DNA of 64,000 nucleotides from Nonomuraea sp. PA05 (lineage in GTDB: Bacteria; Actinomycetota; Actinomycetes; Streptosporangiales; Streptosporangiaceae), in the NCBI RefSeq assembly GCF_008086045.1, contig NZ_VSEY01000058.1:1-64000 (forward strand), read 5' to 3'. The notes below the pieces were generated by a model, which had not been told where the DNA came from, made no database searches, and was given only the letters and a program-made list of their open reading frames with translations. The position numbers and the translations under genes are program-made. Positions within the stretch are counted from its first letter, which is position 1. Each line of letters begins with the position of its first letter. This document shows positions 33,166-40,250 of this stretch, in pieces.

Positions 33166-33930
33166 GTGCATTCGTCGTCCTCATCCATGATCGCCCTCAC
33201 CCCCCTGCTCCCCGTGATCGTCCTCCTGCTGACCGCGCTGGGCGGCGCGGTGGCGTGGCTGGGGCGGCTGGGGCACGGCCGGGCCGTCGTGACGGCGTGC
33301 CTGCGGGCCGCGCTGCAGCTCGGCGCCGTGTCACTGGTGATCACCTGGGTGGTCGCGTACGCGGCGGCGGTGGCGGGCTTCATCCTGCTCATGTACGGCG
33401 TCGCCGCCTTCACCGCCGGTCGGCGCGTCACCGGCGCAGGGCCCGGATGGTGGTGGGCGGGGCTGCCGATCGCGGCCGGGACCGCGCCGGTGCTGGCGGT
33501 CCTGACCGGCAGCGGCGTGACGCCCACGTCCGGCATCGTGATCATCCCGATCGCGGGGATCCTGCTGGGCGGCTGCCTGACCGCGACCGCGCTGGCCGGG
33601 CGGCGGGCCGTGGAGGAGTTGCGGCAGCGCAGGGGAGAGGTGGAGGCGGCGCTGGCGCTGGGGTTCATGCCACGGGACGCGGCCATGGAGATCTGCCGCC
33701 CGTCCGCAGCCGGGGCGCTGGTGCCCGCGCTGGACCAGACGAGGACGGTGGGGCTGGTGACGTTGCCGGGGGCGTTCGTGGGGATGCTGCTCGGCGGGGC
33801 GAGCCCGATCGAGGCGGGGATCGTCCAGCTCGTGGTGCTGGTGGCGTTGCTGGCCGCGGAGGCGGTCGCGACCGTGGTGACGGTCGAGCTCGTCGCCCGC
33901 GGCCGCTTCACCCGGACCGCGGGTCAGTAG
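33166..33930 (+). CDS. FetB/UPF0014-family ABC permease
   Basis: 254 residues, seven or so hydrophobic helices; the conserved tail ALDQTRTVGLVTLPGAFVGM followed by LLGGASPIEAGI is characteristic of the YbbM/FetB (UPF0014) family, whose E. coli member exports iron with the ATPase FetA. No FetA-like ATPase is adjacent here. GTG 33166 is used; ATG 33187 (MIALTPLLPVIV) is an alternative and neither has a good ribosome site. It overlaps the convergent GAF gene by 23 bp. Confidence 0.85.
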   Translation: MHSSSSSMIALTPLLPVIVLLLTALGGAVAWLGRLGHGRAVVTACLRAALQLGAVSLVITWVVAYAAAVAGFILLMYGVAAFTAGRRVTGAGPGWWWAGLPIAAGTAPVLAVLTGSGVTPTSGIVIIPIAGILLGGCLTATALAGRRAVEELRQRRGEVEAALALGFMPRDAAMEICRPSAAGALVPALDQTRTVGLVTLPGAFVGMLLGGASPIEAGIVQLVVLVALLAAEAVATVVTVELVARGRFTRTAGQ

Positions 33931-34603
33931 TGCTCAGCAGGTGGCTGAGGTGGCGGCTCAGCAGCCGCAGCAGCAGGTGATCCTGCCGGGTCCACTCGTG
34001 CCGCTGCCGATGGTGCACCGACAGCACGCCGAGCACCGTCCCGTACCGGTCGAGCAGGGGAGCGGAGTACACGGCCCGCACCTCCGCCTCTCGCAGAACC
34101 CTGGACGCCGGCGTGCCGGCCAGCAGCCGGTCCTGCTCGACGTCGCGCACCGCGACGGCCTTGCGGGTGGCCATGGCCCGCCCGCACGCCGGCCTGTCGT
34201 CGTCCACCACCGCGAAGAAGCCGAGGAACGGCTGCTGGAAGCCCTGGCCGGCGACGATGGTCAGCGCCCCGGTGGCGCTGTCCAGCAGGTGGACGGTGCC
34301 CATGTCGGCGCCGGTGAGCGCCAGCGCGGCGCGCAGGCCGGCCTCCGCGAGGCCGCCCGGGTCGGCGTGGGGGCGGGCGGGCGGCGGGGGCAGGCCCAGC
34401 TCGCCGAGCTTCTCGCTGTTGGCCCACTGCCGTTCCAGCCGCCGCAGCGTGTCCGTCTCCCGCTCCTCCACCCGTCGCCGGCTCACCGCCGCGTCGAGCC
34501 GCAGCTCCTCGGCACGGCGTCGCGCGGCCCGCGTCCTGGCGATCAGGCGCTCGATCTGCCGCTTGAGGTCGCCGGCATCCGGGTCCACGCCTTCGAGTCT
34601 CAC
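33908..34603 (-). CDS. Coiled-coil GAF-domain sensor protein
   Basis: 231 residues. Residues ~8-75 are a charged helix (RQIERLIARTRAARRRAEEL) likely to coil; residues ~85-225 form a GAF domain (ALTGADMGTVHLLDSATGAL, GQGFQQPFLGFFAVVDDD, VYSAPLLDRYGTVLGVLSVH). No output domain, so it may partner the GAF-PP2C phosphatase encoded 30 bp upstream. GTG start at 34603 uncertain (GTG 34588 also in frame). It resembles the GAF proteins actinomycetes pair with anti-sigma circuits. Confidence 0.78.
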   Translation of the reverse strand: MRLEGVDPDAGDLKRQIERLIARTRAARRRAEELRLDAAVSRRRVEERETDTLRRLERQWANSEKLGELGLPPPPARPHADPGGLAEAGLRAALALTGADMGTVHLLDSATGALTIVAGQGFQQPFLGFFAVVDDDRPACGRAMATRKAVAVRDVEQDRLLAGTPASRVLREAEVRAVYSAPLLDRYGTVLGVLSVHHRQRHEWTRQDHLLLRLLSRHLSHLLSTTDPRSG

Positions 34604-34633
34604 GCCGGGCGCGCCGGCGCACCACCCCCATGG

Positions 34634-35944
34634 CTAGAAGAGGCCATCGCTCCCTTCGGGGACGCCGGTCAGGGCCTCGGCCTCCTTCCTGGTGTACGGG
34701 GTGCCCGGCCATTCGACGAGCAGGACGGTGGCGTCGTCGCGCAGCCGGCGCTCGTGGTAGTCGAGGTGGTGCAGGATCAGCCGCCGCAGCGTCTCGGGCA
34801 CCGGCAGCTCGTCGGCCTGGTGCCGGATGAGGAAGTCGGTGAACCGCTCCATGCCGAACTCCTCGCCCTGGCGGTTGCGCGCCTCGGTGATGCCGTCGGT
34901 GTAGAGGAGGAGCCGGTCGCCGGGCTGGAGCTGGTCGTGGCACTGCGTCACCGGCAGGCCCAGGCCGGTGCCCGCCGGCGGCCCCGGCTCGCAGGCCAGC
35001 TCGATGGTGGCGCGCCTGCGGACGATCACCGGCGGGTGGTGGCCGCAGTTGACCCAGGTCAGCTCGCCGCTGGGGATGTCGAGCGTGGCCAGCACGCCGG
35101 TGGCGAACCGTTCGCCGCCGAACTGCCCCATGAGCGCCTGGTCGATCCTGCGGGCCGCGCGGACGAGCCCCTGCCCCTCGTGGCGGCTGTTGCGCAGGGT
35201 CGTCAGGGCGAGGTTGGCGGTCAGGCCGGCGGCGGTGTCGTGGCCCATCGCGTCGAAGATCGCCAGGTGGGCGGCGGTCCCTTCGAAGGCGTAGTCGTAG
35301 ACGTCGCCGCTGACGTCGTACGCGGGCTCCATGACCGCGCTGATCACGAGGCGGTCGGTCGCGAACGTGCGCTGCGGCATGAGCCGCCACTCCATCTCCG
35401 CCGACACGCTCATCCGCCTGCGCCGCACCAGCCGGGCGTAGGTGTCGCTGAGCGGCCGTTTGGAGACGACGAGCAGCGCGACCAGCCCGGCCAGGCGCTC
35501 CATGTCCTGGATCGTCGCGGGGTCGGCGCCGGGGGCGCTGATCCGCAGGACGCCGAGCCGGTCCGTGCCGTCCACCAGCGGCACCCACCACTGGCGCGGG
35601 TCGCGTACCGAGGCGGGCATGGTCCTGCCGTGCTGGAAGGCGCGGCCGGCCACCGTCCCCTCGATGCAGATCTCGCCGCGCTCGGCCGCCCCCGCGGGCG
35701 CCGGGCGGGGGACCAGCGGCGAGAGCACCTCCTGTTGCAGGTCCGCCAGGTAGATCAGCACGTCGTGCAGCCCCACGCGGGCGGCCTGTTCGGCCACCAG
35801 GGCGGGGATCTGCTCCAGGGTGGAGGTGTGGCTCGCGGAGATCAGCGCGCCGAACATCGCGGCGCGCGCCGCCGTGTGTTCCGCCCCGCGCGCCGGCGCG
35901 GGCTCAGCCGCGCCGGACGCTGCCGCGCCATCGTGACCGGTCAT
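34634..35944 (-). CDS. GAF-PP2C (SpoIIE/RsbU-type) protein phosphatase
   Basis: 436 residues: a GAF-like domain (~30-175, WWVPLVDGTDRLGVLRISAPG) and a PPM phosphatase domain (~190-415) with metal boxes DVSGDVYDYAFE, IFDAMGHDTAAG, LLLYTDGITEARN and RRLRDDATVLLVEWP. All metal-ligand Asp residues are present. Enzymes of this type dephosphorylate anti-sigma-factor antagonists to switch on stress sigma factors. It is the upstream partner of the GAF sensor gene (30-bp gap, same operon). Confidence 0.88.
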   Translation of the reverse strand: MTGHDGAAASGAAEPAPARGAEHTAARAAMFGALISASHTSTLEQIPALVAEQAARVGLHDVLIYLADLQQEVLSPLVPRPAPAGAAERGEICIEGTVAGRAFQHGRTMPASVRDPRQWWVPLVDGTDRLGVLRISAPGADPATIQDMERLAGLVALLVVSKRPLSDTYARLVRRRRMSVSAEMEWRLMPQRTFATDRLVISAVMEPAYDVSGDVYDYAFEGTAAHLAIFDAMGHDTAAGLTANLALTTLRNSRHEGQGLVRAARRIDQALMGQFGGERFATGVLATLDIPSGELTWVNCGHHPPVIVRRRATIELACEPGPPAGTGLGLPVTQCHDQLQPGDRLLLYTDGITEARNRQGEEFGMERFTDFLIRHQADELPVPETLRRLILHHLDYHERRLRDDATVLLVEWPGTPYTRKEAEALTGVPEGSDGLF

Positions 35945-35996
35945 GCACCTAACGTAACGGTGTCGACGGCAGGGGACGCTGCACGGTCGCGTTCAC

Positions 35997-36198
35997 GTGC
36001 GGCGCGGCACCCCGAACGGCGTCTTCCAGGCGTCCTCCTACCCGGGCCTCCTGCCCGGGCGACGACTACGCCTGGGTGTCGCTCCTCCCGGGCTGGACAC
36101 CCCGCGGCGCGGGCAGCTGCGCCACGGGCGGGAGCACGTTCTTCCAGCCGGTGACGGAGGCGCTGTCGGCGTACGGGCGCACGCTGGTCACCCGCTGA
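35997..36198 (+). pseudogene. 3' remnant of a secreted S1 (trypsin-like) peptidase
   Basis: Two frames join into one protein end: RGTPNGVFQASSYPG in one frame, then DDYAWVSLLPGWTPRGAG, SCATGGSTFFQPVTEALSAYG and RTLVTR with stop at 36196-36198 in another. The tail GGSTFFQPVTEAL matches the last helix of streptogrisin-type proteases. The frames are split by a 13-bp insertion: CCCGGGC is present on both sides of CTCCTG (36041-36060), as left by a short duplication. Everything before, including the catalytic triad, is gone. The rest of the 243-bp gap shows nothing else. Confidence 0.6.
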
Positions 36199-37462
36199 GC
36201 TGCGCGCCCGCTCCCGCGAGGGCTTCGAGCTCCGCGACCGCCAGGTCGGTGGCCGTCTCGGCGGCGATCGCGGCGGCCATCCGCCGCGCGTGCCACTGGT
36301 AGGACGGCTCGCGCAGGATCCGTTCGACCGCTTGGGCGATGGTGCGGGACGAGGCGTTCCCGCCCACGGTGATGCCCGCGCCGGCGGACTCGACGTGCCT
36401 GGCCACCTCGGGCTGGTCGCGCCCCTGCGGCATGCAGACCAGGGGCACGGCGGCGGCCAGGGACTTGACGGCCGTCCCGTGGCCGGCGTGCGTGATCGTC
36501 ACGGCGGCGTGGCGCAGCGCGGCGGTGTGCGGGGCGGCCGCGGTGACCAGGACGTTGCCGGGCGCGCGGATCGTCGCCGGGTCCACGGCAGGGCCGGTGG
36601 TCAGCAGCCCGCGCACGGGCAGCGTGCCGAGGGCCCGCGCGATGCGTTCGAGCCGGCCGCGCTGCTTCATGTACGACGAGCTCATACTGGCCAGCACCAG
36701 CGGCGCGTCACCGGGTGGCAGCTCGATGTCGCCCGCCCAGGCCGGGTCGTCGAGGCGCGGCCCGACGTGCCGCACGTAGGCGGGGAACTCGCGGCCCGGG
36801 TGGTCCAGGGCGCGCGGCGACAGGACGAGCAGCCGGTCGACGCGGCCGAACGCGTCCACCACCGAATCCAGCGGCGGCAGGCCGCAGGCGGCGCGCGCGA
36901 CGTTCAGCGGCGGCAGCCCCTTCTCCCACGGCTTGAGCATGACGCTGGTCAGCACCCGGTCGCGCAGGCGGCCCAGCGCGCCCGTGGCGGGTTCGAGGCC
37001 CAGGCCGGGCGGCGGCGCTCCCTGCGTGGGGAAGGTGTAGAGGGTCGTGGCCAGCGAGGCCACGGGGACGCCGGCGCCCTCGCCGGCGGTGAGCGCGCCG
37101 AGCAGCATGAACTCGGCGACCAGCACGTCGGCCGGGCGGGCGCGCAGCTCGGCCGCCGTGTCCCGGGCGTAGGCGGACGCCGGGCCGCAGACGATGCGGT
37201 CGCGCAGCCGCGCGAACGCGCCGATCGGGGTGCGGGCCTCGAAGTCCTTGATGACGTCCTTGGCCGGGTCGGCGGGGTCGCCCTGGGGAGCGGTGGTCCA
37301 GGCGATCGCCTCCACGCCGATGGCGGCGACCTGGGCGTGCAGCGACGTGTCGGCCAGCACCCGGACGGTGTGGCCGCGCTCGCGCAGCGCGCGGGCGACC
37401 GACAGGACGGGCGGCACGGCGCCGCCGCCGTTCCAGGTGGCGAACAGGAACGTGCTAGGCAT
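36188..37462 (-). CDS. UGT/MGT-type glycosyltransferase (GT1, GT-B fold)
   Basis: 424 residues. N-terminal acceptor domain (FLFATWNGGGAVPPVLSVARAL, GHTVRVLADTSLHAQV) and C-terminal donor domain with the macrolide-glycosyltransferase-like block AVTITHAGHGTAVKSLAAAVP and LVCMPQGRDQPEVARHVES. Members transfer a sugar from UDP- or TDP-sugar to small molecules, for antibiotic inactivation or natural product decoration. It is translated directly after the TetR gene (8-bp overlap: ATG within the TetR stop region), so a ligand of that TetR may be its substrate. Confidence 0.88.
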   Translation of the reverse strand: MPSTFLFATWNGGGAVPPVLSVARALRERGHTVRVLADTSLHAQVAAIGVEAIAWTTAPQGDPADPAKDVIKDFEARTPIGAFARLRDRIVCGPASAYARDTAAELRARPADVLVAEFMLLGALTAGEGAGVPVASLATTLYTFPTQGAPPPGLGLEPATGALGRLRDRVLTSVMLKPWEKGLPPLNVARAACGLPPLDSVVDAFGRVDRLLVLSPRALDHPGREFPAYVRHVGPRLDDPAWAGDIELPPGDAPLVLASMSSSYMKQRGRLERIARALGTLPVRGLLTTGPAVDPATIRAPGNVLVTAAAPHTAALRHAAVTITHAGHGTAVKSLAAAVPLVCMPQGRDQPEVARHVESAGAGITVGGNASSRTIAQAVERILREPSYQWHARRMAAAIAAETATDLAVAELEALAGAGAQLSG

Positions 37463-38057
37463 CGTGCCCCCTTCGCGGGTCGATCGACGTCAGCAGGTCG
37501 CGCATGGCGCGTTCGGCGTCGTCGCGCGGCAGGCCGAGGTCGCGCCGCCACAGCTTCCACAGGTAGACGTCCGTGGCGGCGTGATGCAGGTGCAGCGCGT
37601 GCTCGCGGGCGGGCCCCGGGCCGGGCAGCCGGTCGGCGAAGACCCGTTCGAGCCAGTCCCTGTGCTGGCGGCGGGCGTGGGCCGCCGCACGGGCGATCGC
37701 CGGGACCCGGTCGATCTGCGCGGTCCACAGCACGGTCGCGTCGCCCTGGCGCTCGTACTCCTCGAAGAGCACGGTCACGACGGCCTCGACGTCGCCGGCG
37801 GGGGCCTGCCGGGCGAGCTCCGCCTGCGCCGCCGCCACCTCGGCGGCGGCGTCGGCGAGCCCCTCCTTGCCGCCGAAGTGGTTGACGATCGTCTGGACCG
37901 ACACGCCCGCCTCGTCGGCGATGTCCTGCAGCGTGACCTCGTCGTACCACCGCCGCGTCCACAGCGCGGCGGCGGCCTCCATCACGCGCGCGCGGGTGAC
38001 CTCCACGGCCGCCGCGCGCGCCCCCATGCGGTACGGGCGCCTTGCCCCATTTTCCAT
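37455..38057 (-). CDS. TetR-family regulator, probably leaderless, coupled to the glycosyltransferase
   Basis: 200 residues. Helix-turn-helix TRARVMEAAAALWTRRWYDE then VSVQTIVNHFGGKEG; generic TetR C-domain. ATG 38057 has no ribosome site, and a good promoter ends 8 nt before it, so the mRNA probably starts at the A of ATG. The gene overlaps the glycosyltransferase by 8 bp. The regulator likely controls its own operon through the AT-rich start region. Confidence 0.86.
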   Translation of the reverse strand: MENGARRPYRMGARAAAVEVTRARVMEAAAALWTRRWYDEVTLQDIADEAGVSVQTIVNHFGGKEGLADAAAEVAAAQAELARQAPAGDVEAVVTVLFEEYERQGDATVLWTAQIDRVPAIARAAAHARRQHRDWLERVFADRLPGPGPAREHALHLHHAATDVYLWKLWRRDLGLPRDDAERAMRDLLTSIDPRRGHDA

Positions 38058-38064
38058 GGAGTCA

Positions 38065-38093
38065 TATCTATATTCAATTGTGTGTCGGGTCAA
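38065..38093 (-). promoter_or_regulatory. Promoter for a leaderless TetR mRNA
   Basis: On the minus strand TTGACC (38093-38088), 17 nt, TAGATA (38070-38065); ATG starts at 38057, where transcription would begin. The segment TCATATCTATATTCAATT is strikingly AT-rich for this genome and partly palindromic (ATAT-CT-ATAT), a possible TetR site. Confidence 0.6.
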
Positions 38094-39655
38094 ACCAAAG
38101 CGTAGACGGCGGTGGTGCCGCTCACCTCGTTGCCCACCACCAGCAGCGGGGAGCGCGTCGGGCTGTCCTGCGCGTCGATGAACAGCACCCCCTCCGGCCC
38201 GACGTCCCCGGCGGTGCCCGCCTCGACGTCGCCGGCGAAGTCCCGGGTGTTGACGTATCCGGCGAGCTTCGGCCGGCGCGGGTCCGACAGGTCGTAGGCG
38301 ACGACGCCGCCCACCCGCTCCAGACCGGCGAACGCGAACGTGCGGCCCCGCACCTCGCCGACCGTGACGCCCTCCGGCTCGGGCCCCTTGTTGTCGCTGC
38401 GGGAGTCGAAGGAGTCGTTCTCCTCGTTGTCGGCGTTGAACTCGCCCGGCAGCTCACGCGCGACGAGCTGCTCCAGCTCGCTGCCGGAGTCCCAGACCAG
38501 CGAGCCGTCGGCCGCGCGCACCGAGATCGAGCGCGCCCCGAACGCGCGCAGCTCCGTGTACCGGCCCTCGGCGTCCTTCGGCGAGTCGGACAGGACGGTC
38601 AGCCGGCCCAGCTCGGCGTCCTGCTTGAGCGCCGCCGCGTCGGGGAACGCGGACGGCGACAGCTCGGCGTCCTTGACCCGCACCTCGTCGCTGTGGCAGT
38701 CCCAGTCGCGGCTGTCGCCCTCGTTCGCGGTCACCAGGTACGTCCGCCCGCGCTCGCGGAAGTGGGCGATCGCGTCGGGCATGTACACGCCCTTGACCGG
38801 GTGGGGGCGGATGTCCACCTTGCCGTCGCGGTCGGAGGCGTCCAGCCCGGCGGCGGCCCTGGAGTGGTCCTTCAGCCCGAGCGGCACGATGTCGCGCACC
38901 GTGGCCCGGCCGAGGTCCACGACGGCCAGCGCGTTGTTCTCCTGGAGGGTGACCCAGGCGGTGCCGTTCTCCGTGCTGATGTACTCGGGCTCCAGGTCCT
39001 GCGCCGCGCTCGCGCCCGGCCCGCTGATCCGCACGCCCTCGGCGCGCAGCGCGTCCTCCTTGCCGTTCCAGGCCCGGAAACCGGCCGTGCGGACGGTGCC
39101 GCGCCGCACGTCGATCACGCTGACCGACCCCTCCGGGTCGTTCACCGCGCCCGCGCAGTACGACGACGCCTCGCCCTCGTTCGCCACCACGACCTGCCGC
39201 CCGTCGGCGGTGAACGTCAGCATGTCCGGCAGCGCCCCCACGGTGACCTGCCGCTTCTTCGCCCCCGTGCGGGCGTCGAAGAAGGCGACCGTGCCGGCGG
39301 CCGTCTTGTCCGCCGCCTGCTGCGCGACCGCCACCAGCCCGTCGTGCACGGCCACGCTGTTGGCTCCGGGGGTGGCGAGCGTGGCCACCTTGCGCGGGGT
39401 GCGCGGGTCGCGGATGTCGAGCACGTCCACCGTGCCCTGCTCCGCGTTGACCACGAACACGCGCCGGGTCTTCGCGTCGTACGCGGTGATCTCCGCCGCC
39501 CCGGCCCCGACGGCGCCGGCGGAGTAGCGGCCGAGCAGGGACAGCGACAGCCCGGACGGCTTCGGCTTCGAGGTGGCGGAGGCAGGGACGACGGAGAGCG
39601 TGGCGAATACCGACAAAGTCGCCGCTGCCAGACAAATCGGGGTCTTAATGTGCAT
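38090..39655 (-). CDS. Secreted choice-of-anchor-I-type beta-propeller protein (alkaline phosphatase-like)
   Basis: 521 residues, Sec signal peptide (CLAAATLSVFATLSVVPASA). The body is a repeated beta-propeller: AAEITAYDAKTRRVFVVNAE, GALPDMLTFTADGRQVVVAN, the DSRDWDCHSDEVRVKD and DNKGPEPEGVTVGEV blocks mark the choice-of-anchor I family, some of which are annotated as alkaline phosphatases. Catalysis is unproven. No clear ribosome site at ATG 39655. Confidence 0.78.
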   Translation of the reverse strand: MHIKTPICLAAATLSVFATLSVVPASATSKPKPSGLSLSLLGRYSAGAVGAGAAEITAYDAKTRRVFVVNAEQGTVDVLDIRDPRTPRKVATLATPGANSVAVHDGLVAVAQQAADKTAAGTVAFFDARTGAKKRQVTVGALPDMLTFTADGRQVVVANEGEASSYCAGAVNDPEGSVSVIDVRRGTVRTAGFRAWNGKEDALRAEGVRISGPGASAAQDLEPEYISTENGTAWVTLQENNALAVVDLGRATVRDIVPLGLKDHSRAAAGLDASDRDGKVDIRPHPVKGVYMPDAIAHFRERGRTYLVTANEGDSRDWDCHSDEVRVKDAELSPSAFPDAAALKQDAELGRLTVLSDSPKDAEGRYTELRAFGARSISVRAADGSLVWDSGSELEQLVARELPGEFNADNEENDSFDSRSDNKGPEPEGVTVGEVRGRTFAFAGLERVGGVVAYDLSDPRRPKLAGYVNTRDFAGDVEAGTAGDVGPEGVLFIDAQDSPTRSPLLVVGNEVSGTTAVYALV

Positions 39656-39800
39656 GTGGCGGAGTGTCGTGATGTTTCATGAACGCTTTCCGACGTCCGG
39701 ATGACGAAAGGCGGCGCCGGACATGAACAGCGCCAGGTCCCTGGCCCGCCGCAGGCGAGCGGCGGCGGGCCGTCGGCAGAATCAATCCCTGGGCGCCCGC

Positions 39801-40106
39801 CTAGCCTCTGATCGCCAGGCAGCGGACCGTGAACCACGCGGTCCACACCAGCTTGGGGCTCTGCGAGGCCACCGACTCGAACGGGTCGCACTCCGTGAAC
39901 CCGTGCGCCGCCGCGTCCGCCCTGGCGTCCGCCTCGGCGATGGCGAGCGCCGTGTCCAGGTCGAGGCTCTGCCCCGTCCCGGTGAACAGCGCGCCCTGAA
40001 CGGCGGTGGCGGCGGAGGCCGGCCCGGCGGCGACGGCCGCGACGCCGGAACAGGCCAGCGCCGCCGAGGCCAGCGCGACGAGCAGCTTCTTCGTCAGGTA
40101 CCTCAT
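39801..40106 (-). CDS. Small secreted protein of unknown function
   Basis: 101 residues with a clear Sec signal (KKLLVALASAALACSGVAA, cut near ASA-AT). The mature part (~68 residues) is helical-looking, with TALAIAEADARADAAAHGF and two Cys (ECDPF, VRCLA) that may form a disulfide. GAGGGAG precedes ATG 40106. No family recognised. Separated from the next gene by 144 bp containing hairpin GGCGAGG/CCTCGCC at 40193-40212. Confidence 0.72.
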   Translation of the reverse strand: MRYLTKKLLVALASAALACSGVAAVAAGPASAATAVQGALFTGTGQSLDLDTALAIAEADARADAAAHGFTECDPFESVASQSPKLVWTAWFTVRCLAIRG

Positions 40107-40250
40107 GGGTCTCCCTCGATGGATCGTTGAATCTTCACCTCAGAGGCGTGACATCCGGTTCCACCGCGTGCCATCACGGTCCACGAAAGCCTGGCGAGGA
40201 GTTCACCTCGCCGAAACCTACGGGCGCGGCACTCTGGGTAGAGTCCCGCC

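Noticed and set aside
29391..33911. ~1500-codon antisense frame over the glycosidase and permease genes
   Set aside because: No recognisable domain and low-complexity composition; shadow.
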